In this document: piece after piece, positions 38,101 through 45,692 of the stretch
Layout: each line of letters opens with the position of its first letter
Numbering within the stretch: the stretch's first letter is position 1
NCBI RefSeq assembly: GCF_025854375.1
Contig: NZ_CP107575.1
Coordinates: 1,798,001-1,862,000, forward strand
DNA from: Glutamicibacter sp. JL.03c
GTDB taxonomy: Bacteria; Actinomycetota; Actinomycetes; Actinomycetales; Micrococcaceae
DNA: 64,000 nt
Direction: 5' to 3'
The notes under the pieces: model-generated
The model's input: only the letters and a program-made list of their open reading frames with translations
Database searches by the model: none
What the model was told of the DNA's origin: nothing
Program-made: the position numbers and the translations under genes

Positions 38101-38623
38101 GCGACGAGAGGTAGGTGGTGATCTCGACCCGCAGCATCTTCCCCACCCGCTTTTTCCAATCGGCCATGAGGGTACGCGCTTGGGTGTATTTTCCCTTGAG
38201 AATCGCTCTGGCTACGTCGGATTCGCCGCCGAGCAGGATTATCAGATTGCCGCTGCGGCCTAATTGAGCAACCTGCCGGGCGCTCAGTCCGGGGACGCCA
38301 TGCGCCGTGCTGTGCGCGAGGGTAATTGCCCGGCATAAGGCAGCGTAGCCAGCTCCTGCACAGCCTCCGCGAGCCAGCAGGGTGATTCTTCCGAGGGTTT
38401 CTCCGGCAGAGTCGAGCACCGCGAGGTTGACTCCGAGGATCGGTGCCAGCCCTTCAGCCATGCAGGCCGCCACGTGCTTAACCGCGCCATACAGCCCATC
38501 CCGGTCGGTCAGCGCCAGCATCTGTGCGCCGTGCGCTTTGGCTGCTTGCGCCAGGGCGCGCGGGTGCGACACCCCATAGTGGGCGCTATAGGAAGAACTG
38601 ACATTCAAATGGGTGAAGCTCAT
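35168..38623 (-). CDS. dnaE2: Error-prone DNA polymerase DnaE2
   Basis: A 1151-residue C-family polymerase used in SOS mutagenesis. It has the N-terminal PHP domain (THLNVSSSYSAHYGVSHP, MLALTDRDGLYG), the polymerase active site LPDIDIDVESARRHEIY near residue 405, the fingers and tandem helix-hairpin-helix region, and a C-terminal OB domain (EVLVAGVRVATQTPPMRGGK). The length and the divergent PHP residues are typical of DnaE2 rather than DnaE1. It follows a DUF6504-like gene by 36 bp and an SOS box. The usual imuA'-imuB partner genes are not upstream. Confidence 0.95.
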   Translation of the reverse strand: MSFTHLNVSSSYSAHYGVSHPRALAQAAKAHGAQMLALTDRDGLYGAVKHVAACMAEGLAPILGVNLAVLDSAGETLGRITLLARGGCAGAGYAALCRAITLAHSTAHGVPGLSARQVAQLGRSGNLIILLGGESDVARAILKGKYTQARTLMADWKKRVGKMLRVEITTYLSSHGSRYSLGEAARMLRYAHEWQIKTVLTNAVRYVDPDGAVTADILDSARTLHSLKNLDSCQPNGQGWLKTPQQMHQLATEIGNATERHWAHQMLRDTEQLARWAAMDPVADLGWKKPVIPEAKVIGLYRPAMQELTERVYAAVPRLLPDTDRCLIEKQLNLELGVIQRLDFAGYFLTVAETVNLITEMGVRVAARGSGASSLVNYLLGISQVNPLAHDLVFERFLSDTRTTLPDIDIDVESARRHEIYHKIFSTFGEERVSLMSMQNAYRARGAVRDAGSALGIEQEQVDEIAKQLWRFSASSFREALTEKPELAALAERITDDTQLDILIDATERLDRLPRHISMHPCGVILSDASLLDRTPVQPSGIGLQMSQFDKHDMDLMGLIKLDVLGVRMQSAIAYTLEEIARLHPSKEQAARAGGHADDSYIDATGVIDLARVPLDDEPTFELIRSTHTLGCFQIESPGQRELVGKLAPREFNDLIIDISLFRPGPMQSNMVKPYLEHRHGFAPEQFLHPDLKPALAETHGVTVFHEQILRILHVMTGCTLGMADVYRRLLGNPEKEPAVERYVRIEATKRGYSQETIDKVWKVLAGFGSFGFCKAHGAAFAVPTYHSAWLKAHHPEAFLAGIWEHDPGMYPKRLLVSEARRMGVPILPLDINRSTGHYRVERVFESAPSKLPVVPRAPSSLRPGRYGIRLAFRDIHQMSEREVQRLVAGQPYEHLADVRARAGLSRRTYQNLAALGVFDSLLAGTSRADTIAHTQSMAHSSLPAKYRPGPGQLALDLGKIEHIKATGIELEPAEVVRTELDLMHLDASEHLISSYRQRLAHLPMTQAAELLHLRNGTEVLVAGVRVATQTPPMRGGKRVVFISVDDGTGCIDATFFDDTQQRTGPLLFSTRMLLIHGVTRRTGPRGISLQALNAWDLHQPETLPAAGYLEEQSRPQPSYRPKFAEGAPKSESLGELAKRMEAEGLDQRGA

Positions 38624-38659
38624 TGCGGTCCTTCGAAGATATGTTCCCCTGCCGTCAGC

Positions 38660-38974
38660 CTAGGCGCTGCGAGCCAGGGACTCATGCACACGCACCAGTC
38701 GCCAGCGTTCGGTTTGCGCGTCAAAACTGACGTCAACGCTGTGCACCTGCCGGGGGCCGCGCACCGCAACCAGTTGCAGCCGCCACATCTCATAGTCGGC
38801 GATTCCTGCGCCGATTCCACGCGGAATCCGCAGGTTTTCGTCCCACCATTTGCGGCGCTCGAACCAGCGTTGAGGTTCGGCAGCCAGGCGATAGTCCTGC
38901 CCTTGCCACCTCACGCGCAACGGCATTCCGTTCGCCGCACAGGCAACCTCGATTAACTCGGTGAACATCCCCAC
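38660..38974 (-). CDS. DUF6504-like protein
   Basis: A 104-residue small basic protein with tryptophan-rich strands (LRVRWQGQDYRLAAEPQRW, RRKWWDENLRIPRG) and a final WRLVRVHESLARS. It matches what I recall of DUF6504 proteins, which in actinobacteria lie between imuB-type Y-polymerase genes and dnaE2. GTG 38974 is chosen because AAGGAG lies seven bases upstream. It is presumably co-transcribed with dnaE2 from the SOS-controlled promoter. The function is unknown. Confidence 0.68.
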   Translation of the reverse strand: MGMFTELIEVACAANGMPLRVRWQGQDYRLAAEPQRWFERRKWWDENLRIPRGIGAGIADYEMWRLQLVAVRGPRQVHSVDVSFDAQTERWRLVRVHESLARSA

Positions 38975-39007
38975 GTGTGCACTCCTTACCTAATAGAACC
39001 ATTCTAT

Positions 39008-39023
39008 TCGAACACGTATTCGA
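39008..39023. promoter_or_regulatory. LexA (SOS) box upstream of DUF6504-dnaE2
   Basis: TCGAACACGTATTCGA fits the actinobacterial LexA site TCGAAC-N4-GTTCGA with one mismatch, and the palindrome extends outward (ATTCGAAC..ATTCGAAT). It lies 33 bp before the GTG of the DUF6504-like gene. Confidence 0.85.
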
Positions 39024-39029
39024 ATGACA

Positions 39030-39575
39030 GTTACACTAGTCAAACGCACCGACAGTTTGGGTCAGCCGGGTGCATTCAAGGGCAAACCGCAGCCCCTTAC
39101 CCGAAGAGCGGGACATGAGTCCTTGTTGCCCCGCTGCTTCTCGTGCGTTCCAAGGTAGCTCCTAATGGGGACTATCAAATAAAACACTCACACTTGGCTG
39201 ATCTGGTCAGGAGCGAACCCCTGCGTGCGAAGGAATAGTCAAACAGCCATAAAGGGAATCTCGGCCAGTCGCGTCGCGAAGGCCATCGACCAATTTTTGC
39301 TCATGGACCGGTGAAGCAAACCCATGACGCCTTGCCATCCGGGAATGGCGCAGAAAGCAATAATCATTGACGAAGTCCTCGCCCGCAGGGATCGGCTGTG
39401 ACTTTTGATTTCGTTTGGCGGTTAATTGCACCGAGAAATGGCGGATCCAGTTGCGTTTCCCGCGGAGATTAGGAGCGCAGCCCTCTGGGATCAGACCCAT
39501 CGGGTTCTTCTTTTTGCCACTCAGGTGCGCCACGCGTATTCAACGTCCAAGGGCATTGCATCTAGGTGCCGGGCA
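39030..39575. other. Gene-poor gap between dnaE2 region and cmtR
   Basis: No convincing gene was found. A 108-codon minus-strand frame (39207-39533) shows no ribosome site and no recognisable family. Short imperfect hairpins occur near 39100-39145. The gap is where imuA'/imuB genes might have been lost, but no remnant of either was recognised. Confidence 0.5.
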
Positions 39576-39605
39576 TATAGTCATCACCCAGTGTATAGTC
39601 ATTAC
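39576..39605 (+). promoter_or_regulatory. Direct repeats and -10 element before cmtR
   Basis: TATAGTCATCAC (39576-39587) and TATAGTCATTAC (39594-39605) are repeated with an 18-bp period. The second TATAGT is positioned so that transcription would begin at the A of the cmtR ATG (39606), implying a leaderless message. The repeats overlap the promoter and are the best candidates for CmtR binding. Confidence 0.6.
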
Positions 39606-39965
39606 ATGCTGACCATTTCAAATCGCGTGGACGTGATGAACCGCCTAGGGCGGGCACTGGCTGATTCCACTCGTTCCCGCATCCTCCTGTCCTTACTGGA
39701 GAAACCGGGCTATCCTGCCCAGCTAGCCCGCGATCTTGGACTGACACGCACGAATGTTTCGAATCATCTGGCGTGCCTACGCGGGTGCGGAATTGTCGTC
39801 GCTGAAGTCGAGGGACGGCAAACACGTTATGAAATTGCTGATCCTCATTTGGCTGCCGCGTTGATTGCCTTGGTTGACGTGACGCTAGCGATTGACAACA
39901 GCGCGCCGTGCATTGATGTTTCTTGCACTGTTCCAGGTTGCTGCACCCCAAAGGAAAATCCATGA
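39606..39965 (+). CDS. cmtR: CmtR-type Cd(II)/Pb(II)-sensing ArsR/SmtB repressor
   Basis: A 119-residue winged-helix repressor. It aligns without gaps to mycobacterial CmtR over RLGRALADSTRSRILLSLLE and QLARDLGLTRTNVSNHL, and the three metal ligands of that protein fall at the same numbers: C57 and C61 in ACLRGC and C102 in the C-terminal tail. Extra cysteines follow (C107, C112, C113). The stop overlaps the start of a CDF exporter gene (ATGA), so the pair is one metal-induced operon. The ATG at 39606 is used; the upstream open frame is not coding. Confidence 0.93.
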   Translation: MLTISNRVDVMNRLGRALADSTRSRILLSLLEKPGYPAQLARDLGLTRTNVSNHLACLRGCGIVVAEVEGRQTRYEIADPHLAAALIALVDVTLAIDNSAPCIDVSCTVPGCCTPKENP

Positions 39966-40648
39966 ACCTGGCACTTCTGACTCCAGCGCGCCGAAATGTT
40001 CTGCAACGGCGCATTCGCGTGATCGTGGCAATCACTATCACCTGGAACGTTATCGAAGCGGTGGTTGCCCTCATCGCTGGCGGCGTGGCATCATCAGCCG
40101 CGCTAGTCGGCTTTGGACTTGACTCGATTGTTGAAGTGCTCTCAGCTGCCGCCATCGCTTGGCAGTTCGCTGCACCCGATCCCGAGGGGCGAGAAAAAAC
40201 AGCCCTGCGAGTTATCGCTATCTCGTTCTTCGCATTAGCTGCCTATGTTTCTGTTGACGCGGCGCTTTCCCTGACTGGCATCAGGGAACCAGAACACTCC
40301 ATTGCGGGGATCATCCTGGCCGCAGTGAGTTTATCGGTCATGCCTTTTCTGAGCTTGCTTGAACGTCGAACAGGCCGTGAGCTGGGGTCGGCCTCGGCAA
40401 TAGCCGATTCGAAACAAACTCTCATTTGCTCTTACCTGTCGGTGGCTCTGCTGGTCGGTTTGCTACTCAACAGCCTGTTGGGTTGGGCGTGGGCCGATTC
40501 GGTGGCCGCGCTAGCAATTGCATTTGTAGCAGTGCGCGAAGGCATCGAAGCATGGCGCGGGGATACGTGCTGCACTACCCCCGTCGCGGTATTGACGGGG
40601 GAAAATAGCCCTGACAGTTGCAAGGATCCATGTTGCGATTCCAAATAA
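39962..40648 (+). CDS. Cation diffusion facilitator family metal exporter
   Basis: A 228-residue membrane protein of the CDF fold with about six membrane segments. The metal-site aspartate of helix 2 is in ALVGFGLDSIVEVLSAA and that of helix 5 in WADSVAALAIAFVAV; a cysteine occurs in ADSKQTLICSYL. The tail is cysteine-rich (GDTCCTTP, DSCKDPCCDSK), suitable for soft metals. Together with CmtR it suggests Cd/Pb or Zn export. AAAGGA six bases before ATG 39962 supports the start. The length is short because the usual C-terminal ferredoxin-like domain is missing. Confidence 0.88.
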   Translation: MNLALLTPARRNVLQRRIRVIVAITITWNVIEAVVALIAGGVASSAALVGFGLDSIVEVLSAAAIAWQFAAPDPEGREKTALRVIAISFFALAAYVSVDAALSLTGIREPEHSIAGIILAAVSLSVMPFLSLLERRTGRELGSASAIADSKQTLICSYLSVALLVGLLLNSLLGWAWADSVAALAIAFVAVREGIEAWRGDTCCTTPVAVLTGENSPDSCKDPCCDSK

Positions 40649-41339
40649 GACAAGAGAGTTTGCGTTCATGAAGATACTGCTGACCCTCGGTTAACCAGGC
40701 GTTGAATCGGCAATGCCGTCACGATCAAATGACCTGCTGCATTAAAACCCGTGCAAGTGCTGTCACTGCTCTTCTTGGCCATCGCCGGTCAACGGCATCT
40801 GGCTGCATTGAGTGCAGGACTCGAGGGCACGACTAGGCAGTTCCGTCATTTTGCGAGGGATGACAAGACTGCCTGGGGGGGCAATGCCCGCCTCGAAACA
40901 TCCCTGCATTATTCGCCTCCCGGTCGTCTTGAGGCAAGACCTATCCAGTTGCTGCTGCTTGGCAACTTGAAGGACTGCCAGCCAACTGGTTTATGCGCCT
41001 TATGGGGCACACTTGCTGTGCTCCCCACCCACCTCCAGGAACGAGCCACCCCGACATAAGTTCTGGCGGATATCGCCTTCGCTCCCCCGGAGCGCTGCAT
41101 CAATGCGGCGCGTGCACCCTGGCTCGCAATCCAAGCGCCGCTTTCCGTACAAACTCGCGCACAGGATGCAGGAATCTTGCGCACCACGGCAAAAGAAGCG
41201 GATGAGGGCTGAGTAATTGCCCGTTCGCATAGGCTCTGCGCGAAACTTCCGGGTCATGATCGGCCCAATGCTCGATTCGCACCGAACGCACCGATAGCAT
41301 CGAGACAGCAACCATCAAACGTTCCAGGAGTTAAATCCC
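40649..41339. other. 690-bp region without a convincing gene
   Basis: Several short frames occur on both strands but none has a ribosome site plus a recognisable family or plausible codon use. It is bounded by the metal-exporter gene and mscR. The last 25 bp hold the mscR ribosome site (AGGAG). Possibly a remnant of lost genes. Confidence 0.4.
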
Positions 41340-42425
41340 ATGCCTCATAAGGTCAAAGCCGTTATTTCCCGTGTCAAGGACGCACCCGTAGAGGTTGTCG
41401 ACATCATCGTTCCGGACCCAGGTCCCGGAGAAGTAGTCGTCGACGTGCTCACCACCGGCGTCTGCCACACCGACCTGCACTACAAGCTCGGCGGTATCGG
41501 CGACGAGTACCCCTACCTGCTGGGCCACGAGTCCACCGCAGTGGTCAGCCAGATCGGCAAGAACGTCACCAACGTCAAGGTCGGCGACCGCGTCATCCTG
41601 AACTGGCGCGCAGTCTGCGGCCAGTGCCGCGCCTGCGCCAAAGGCCAGCCGAAGTACTGCTTCAACACCTTCAATGCCACCCAGAAGATGACCCTCGAAG
41701 ATGGCACCGAGCTTTCCCCTGCTTTGGGCATTGGCTCCTTCGCCGAGAAGACCCTGGTCCATTCCGGCCAGTGCACCATCGTGGATGAGGACGCCGATCC
41801 AGCCGCCGTGGGTCTGCTCGGCTGTGGTGTCATGGCCGGCATCGGCGCTGCCATCAACACCGGCGAGGTCAGGCGCGGCGAGTCCGTCGCCGTGATCGGC
41901 TGCGGTGGCGTTGGCGCGGCTGCTGTCGCCGGCGCCCAGCTGGCCGGCGCAACCACCATCATCGCGGTGGACGTCAATGTGGACAAGCTGGAGGGCGCCA
42001 AGAAGTTCGGTGCCACCCACACCGTTGATTCTTCCAAGGTCGACGCCGTGGAAGCGATCCAGGAATTGACCGGCGGCTTCGGCGCCGACGTGGTGATCGA
42101 CGCAGTAGGCCGCCCGGAAACCTACAAGCAGGCGTTCTACGCCCGCGACTTGGCTGGCCGCGTGGTGCTCGTGGGCGTGCCTACCCCGGAGATGAAGCTG
42201 GAACTGCCATTGCTCGATGTCTTTGGCCGTGGCGGCTCCCTGAAGAGCTCCTGGTACGGCGACTGCCTGCCAAGCCACGACTTCCCAATGCTGGTGGAGC
42301 AGTACAAGCTCGGCCGACTGGATCTGGATTCCTTCGTGACCGAACGCATCACCATCGACCAGATCGAGGAAGCATTCAGCAAGATGCACGAAGGAACCGT
42401 GTTGCGTTCGGTGGTGGAACTCTAA
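41340..42425 (+). CDS. mscR: S-(hydroxymethyl)mycothiol dehydrogenase
   Basis: A 361-residue zinc-dependent alcohol dehydrogenase that oxidises the formaldehyde-mycothiol adduct and also reduces S-nitrosomycothiol. Catalytic zinc ligands lie in [11 protein letters not shown] and LLGHEST; the structural zinc loop is [15 protein letters not shown]; the NAD-binding Rossmann motif is [10 protein letters not shown]. The overall sequence matches MscR/AdhE2-type enzymes. AGGAG nine bases upstream supports ATG 41340. The stop overlaps the start of the metallo-beta-lactamase-fold gene. Confidence 0.94.
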   Translation: MPHKVKAVISRVKDAPVEVVDIIVPDPGPGEVVVDVLTTGVCHTDLHYKLGGIGDEYPYLLGHESTAVVSQIGKNVTNVKVGDRVILNWRAVCGQCRACAKGQPKYCFNTFNATQKMTLEDGTELSPALGIGSFAEKTLVHSGQCTIVDEDADPAAVGLLGCGVMAGIGAAINTGEVRRGESVAVIGCGGVGAAAVAGAQLAGATTIIAVDVNVDKLEGAKKFGATHTVDSSKVDAVEAIQELTGGFGADVVIDAVGRPETYKQAFYARDLAGRVVLVGVPTPEMKLELPLLDVFGRGGSLKSSWYGDCLPSHDFPMLVEQYKLGRLDLDSFVTERITIDQIEEAFSKMHEGTVLRSVVEL

Positions 42426-43054
42426 TGTCCGCACGCATCGAAAACGTCATCACTTCCGGAACCTTTTCCCTGGATGGCGGCACCTGGGACGTCGACAACA
42501 ATGTCTGGATCATCGGTGATGATTCAGAGGTCATGGTCATCGACCCAGCTCACGACATCAAAAAGATCCAGGAAGCCGTCGGCGAACGCGAGGTGATGGC
42601 AGTTCTGCTCACGCACGGGCATGATGACCACATCCGCGCAGCTGGCGAATTCTCGGACATTGTCGATGCACCGCTGTTCCTCAACCCGGAGGATCGCATG
42701 CTCTGGGAAGCTGTTTATCCCGAGCGCGACGTGGACGCGGAAATCAGCGATGGGGACACCTTCACCATTGCTGGCACGACGCTCACCGCGATGCACACCC
42801 CTGGGCATTCGCCTGGCTCCACCTGCTTCTACGCAGAAGACCTGGGTGTGTTGTTCAGCGGAGACACGCTGTTTAACGGTGGACCTGGTGCTACCGGCCG
42901 CAGCTACTCGAGCTTCGAAACGATTATCGAATCAATCCGAACCAAGCTACTGGGCCTGCCGGAGCAGACCGTAGTCAACACCGGTCACGGTGATGCCACC
43001 ACCATCGGCGCCGAGGCACCGAACCTGGAGGAATGGATCAAGCGCGGGCACTAA
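42425..43054 (+). CDS. Metallo-beta-lactamase-fold hydrolase linked to mscR
   Basis: A 209-residue hydrolase with the metal motif THGHDDHIRAAG, a further His in HTPGHSPGSTC and the Asp/His pair in FSGDTLFNGGPGATGRS and NTGHGD. This gene is regularly coupled to mscR in actinobacteria, where it is thought to hydrolyse the S-formylmycothiol product to formate and mycothiol, completing formaldehyde detoxification. The one-base overlap with mscR supports joint expression. Confidence 0.9.
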   Translation: MSARIENVITSGTFSLDGGTWDVDNNVWIIGDDSEVMVIDPAHDIKKIQEAVGEREVMAVLLTHGHDDHIRAAGEFSDIVDAPLFLNPEDRMLWEAVYPERDVDAEISDGDTFTIAGTTLTAMHTPGHSPGSTCFYAEDLGVLFSGDTLFNGGPGATGRSYSSFETIIESIRTKLLGLPEQTVVNTGHGDATTIGAEAPNLEEWIKRGH

Positions 43055-43169
43055 CCAGCATGCTGCGGGGCAGGGGCAGTCGGCCATGGCGGTCGGTTGC
43101 CCCTGTGCTTTAATTTCTTTCGCCAGAGAATCAGTACTTCAGCGGTGCTCGCGTGGCAAGATTAATCCC

Positions 43170-43682
43170 ATGCCTGCACTTAAACGTCGCAAACCCGTGT
43201 TTCCATTGCTTATTGCCGCCGCAATGCTCTTAATTGCCGGCATCGCCGTGCTCTGGTGGGATAGCCAGCAAGAAGTCGTTCTCTACATCGGATCCTATGA
43301 ACCGCTGGAAGCTGGCTCTGGGTTCTACATTGGCCCGGGCCCCGCCGAAATCATCGGCTGGGTTCTGGCATTGCTCGGCGTTGGCGCGCTAGGCGTTGCC
43401 GCCGGATCGCTGCTTAGCCAGCTCGCTCCCTTCAAAGCCTGGTTCCTGGTTGCAGGACTGCTGCTGGCGGCAGCAGGCCTGGCAGCGATGATATGGGATT
43501 ACAACCAGGTCCGGACCTTTGGCTGGTTTGCCTATGCGCCGTTGAGCAAATCAGAATTCCATCCGGCCAGCGCAACCCTGATCCTGGGCAAACTGGGGAT
43601 AGCCGCCGGAACTTTCCTGGCCGCCAGCTACATGGGATTGCGGCACAGTTCCGCGCTCACCGGATCAGCTGCCAGCGACTAG
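43170..43682 (+). CDS. Membrane protein of unknown function
   Basis: A 170-residue protein with four predicted membrane segments (for example PLLIAAAMLLIAGIAVLWW and IIGWVLALLGVGALGVAAG), the first followed by an extracytoplasmic loop (SQQEVVLYIGSYEPLEAG). No family was recognised. It overlaps the convergent SRAP gene by 4 bp. The ATG at 43170 is used because the upstream open stretch lies in the non-coding gap after the hydrolase gene. Confidence 0.75.
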   Translation: MPALKRRKPVFPLLIAAAMLLIAGIAVLWWDSQQEVVLYIGSYEPLEAGSGFYIGPGPAEIIGWVLALLGVGALGVAAGSLLSQLAPFKAWFLVAGLLLAAAGLAAMIWDYNQVRTFGWFAYAPLSKSEFHPASATLILGKLGIAAGTFLAASYMGLRHSSALTGSAASD

Positions 43683-44407
43683 AACAGCGAGTTGCTGTGC
43701 TCGTCAATCAGCTGCGGCGAATTATTGCGCACGTTGCCCACAGCGGTATCAACCTCATGCATTGTCCATTCGGAGGCGACGTCAAAAGCCTGGGCACGGA
43801 TCTGCTCAATCAGCCCTTCGCCATCTTCCTCGTCCGGATTCATCCAGCGGCCCATCATCTGAGAATCCAACGGAATTGGCAGGCGATCATGCAGCTCGGC
43901 TAATTCCCCCAGCACCCCGGGCTCCTCCGCCGACGGGGAATCCATGGTCATGATCGAAGTCGAAAGGATCCAGCTGCCGTCTTCGTCCTTCCACCACTCA
44001 TAGAGGCCGGCGAAGAAGATGAGCTTCCCGTCTTCGCGGTGCACGTAGAAGGGCCTTTTCTTGTTTCCTTCCTTCTTCCATTCGTAGTAGCCTTCCACCG
44101 GCACCACCGCGCGGCGCTTTTTCACCGCGGCGCGGAAAGTCGGTTTGCTGCTGGCGGTTTCGCTGCGCGCGTTGAAGGCGCGCACGCCCACGGCGAGTTC
44201 CTTTGCCCACCCGGGCACCAGGCCCCAGCGGGCCACGTGGATCTGGCGGTGCAACTGGCCGTCGATGAGACGCTCGAGCACAATGGGCACGTCGGTGGTC
44301 GGGGCGACGTTCCACGACTGGCGCAGCTCCAAGTTGGCGTCTGCCTCGGCTTCAGCTTCGGCCACCAGGTCGCCGATCGCCTTGGCCATCACATACCGTC
44401 CGCACAT
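43679..44407 (-). CDS. SOS response-associated peptidase (SRAP, YedK/HMCES type)
   Basis: A 242-residue protein that forms a covalent, self-reversing cross-link with abasic sites in single-stranded DNA. The catalytic cysteine is C2 (MCGRYV); SWNVAPTTDVPIV, FNARSE, VPVEGYYEWK and the catalytic histidine in ELHDRLPI are all present. ATG 44407 is chosen so that Cys becomes residue 2 after initiator Met, as required in this family. No SOS box was seen in the gap to the divergent mycoredoxin gene. Confidence 0.94.
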   Translation of the reverse strand: MCGRYVMAKAIGDLVAEAEAEADANLELRQSWNVAPTTDVPIVLERLIDGQLHRQIHVARWGLVPGWAKELAVGVRAFNARSETASSKPTFRAAVKKRRAVVPVEGYYEWKKEGNKKRPFYVHREDGKLIFFAGLYEWWKDEDGSWILSTSIMTMDSPSAEEPGVLGELAELHDRLPIPLDSQMMGRWMNPDEEDGEGLIEQIRAQAFDVASEWTMHEVDTAVGNVRNNSPQLIDEHSNSLF

Positions 44408-44525
44408 CATCTGCTCCTTCGCACCGGAAATCTGCTCCCCAGTCTAGCTATCAACGCGCTGGAAATCAGCGAAGTTTTTCGCGTTATTCGGGAACAAAGC
44501 CAACAACGTCGCCGTTACACCTAGC

Positions 44526-44804
44526 ATGAGCAACGAATTGAACCTTGACCAGTATGTTCCTGCCGCCGGTGGCGTCACCATGTTCACCACCAGCTGGTGC
44601 GGTTACTGCCGAAACCTCAAGCGCCTCATGGACCAGAAGGGCGTGGCCTACAACGAGGTGAATATCGAGGAAGTCGAAGGAACTGCCGAGATCGTGGAGT
44701 CCTTCAACAATGGCAACCAGACGGTTCCAACCTTGATCTTCCCAGATGGCACTGCAGCCACCAATCCCCGGATCGAAGAAGTGGTCGAGCGCGTCGGAGC
44801 CTAG
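44526..44804 (+). CDS. mrx1: Mycoredoxin
   Basis: A 92-residue glutaredoxin-like protein that uses mycothiol to reduce mixed disulfides. The active site is TTSWCGYCRNLKRLM (CGYC), and the thioredoxin-fold cis-proline is in QTVPTLIFPDG. The N-terminus is about ten residues longer than NrdH. The CGYC motif matches Mrx1 rather than NrdH (CVQC/CMQC). It lies divergent from the SRAP gene and ends in a strong bidirectional terminator. Confidence 0.92.
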   Translation: MSNELNLDQYVPAAGGVTMFTTSWCGYCRNLKRLMDQKGVAYNEVNIEEVEGTAEIVESFNNGNQTVPTLIFPDGTAATNPRIEEVVERVGA

Positions 44805-44814
44805 CAGGCAAACT

Positions 44815-44853
44815 AAAAAATCGGTGCCTGAAATTTTCAGGCACCGATTTTTG
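44815..44853. terminator. Bidirectional terminator between mycoredoxin and lipoate-ligase-like gene
   Basis: An A-run and TCGGTGCCTGAAA pair with TTTCAGGCACCGA and a T-run around a tiny loop, so each strand sees a GC stem ending in T. It can end both convergent transcripts. Confidence 0.9.
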
Positions 44854-44865
44854 CTGTCGTCGTTT

Positions 44866-45597
44866 CTAGATCAAACTGAGGTGCTCTCGGTATTCCTCGA
44901 GCAAGGCTGCGATGAAGCCCTCCGTAGTGACCGTGCTGACCAGATCATTGGCGGCCCCGACGGTCGTGGGATCCATCGGGACTTCCATCGCCTGATACAC
45001 CGCATCAAGAACCTGACGCAGCGGCTCGGAATCCTCGACAACAAAAACCGAGGAGAACAGCCACGCTCCCGACACAACGCGCTGTGCGGTGCCTACCAGT
45101 TTCACCGGGTAATTGCGTGGTGATTCCGCGGCGGGCAGCCCATGGACTGAATGGTCGCCCGGGCAGTACTCCCCCGGGATCGGGCCTACCTGGGCATCAA
45201 CGCCTAAGCGCTTAAGCGCATTGGCATAAATATCGGCGAACACCTCAAAACGGCGCCGTTGGCCCATTACGGCTTCCTGTTCAGGCTCAAGGTGATCAAC
45301 AATGAGAGTTCCCCGGTGATAGGCAGCAGCGCGCCCGCCGGCCTTGCGCACCAGCGGTGCGAAACCGCGCTGGGAAGCTTCATCACGGGCCGCTTCATAG
45401 CCAGCCATCCGGACGTCGCGTTGCCCAAAGGCCAACGTCGGGTCCGGGCGATACAGGCGCAAGCTCGGTCCACGCTCCCCTGACTGAATTTCGCGCAACA
45501 GCTGGACACCCCGTTCCAAATCAGCTGCAGGATCACCACTTGGTTCTTCGAATTCCAGTGCTAGCGGTGCCTCCGACTGAGGATTGAACAAACTCAT
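44866..45597 (-). CDS. Lipoate-protein ligase A family protein
   Basis: A 243-residue member of the BPL/LplA/LipB fold. Recognisable blocks: LRLYRPDPTLAFGQRD, the substrate loop LVRKAGGRAAAYHRGTLIVD (in place of RRxGGGxVYHD in LplA), GEYCPGDHSVHG and the lysine segment NYPVKLVGTAQRVV. It may attach or scavenge lipoate or a related acyl group. The altered glycine loop leaves the acyl substrate open. It converges on the mycoredoxin gene. Confidence 0.82.
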   Translation of the reverse strand: MSLFNPQSEAPLALEFEEPSGDPAADLERGVQLLREIQSGERGPSLRLYRPDPTLAFGQRDVRMAGYEAARDEASQRGFAPLVRKAGGRAAAYHRGTLIVDHLEPEQEAVMGQRRRFEVFADIYANALKRLGVDAQVGPIPGEYCPGDHSVHGLPAAESPRNYPVKLVGTAQRVVSGAWLFSSVFVVEDSEPLRQVLDAVYQAMEVPMDPTTVGAANDLVSTVTTEGFIAALLEEYREHLSLI

Positions 45598-45692
45598 AAT
45601 GCCGAGTCTAATTCAGTCTCTGCGCTCCAGTGGAGTTGATGTCACAGCGCTCGAGTGCTGTTCAGGAGAGAATCTGCGCCATAATAATAGGC

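Noticed and set aside
39207-39533. 108-codon minus-strand frame between dnaE2 region and cmtR
   Set aside because: No ribosome site, no family recognised and unusual composition; could be a remnant but cannot be supported as a gene.
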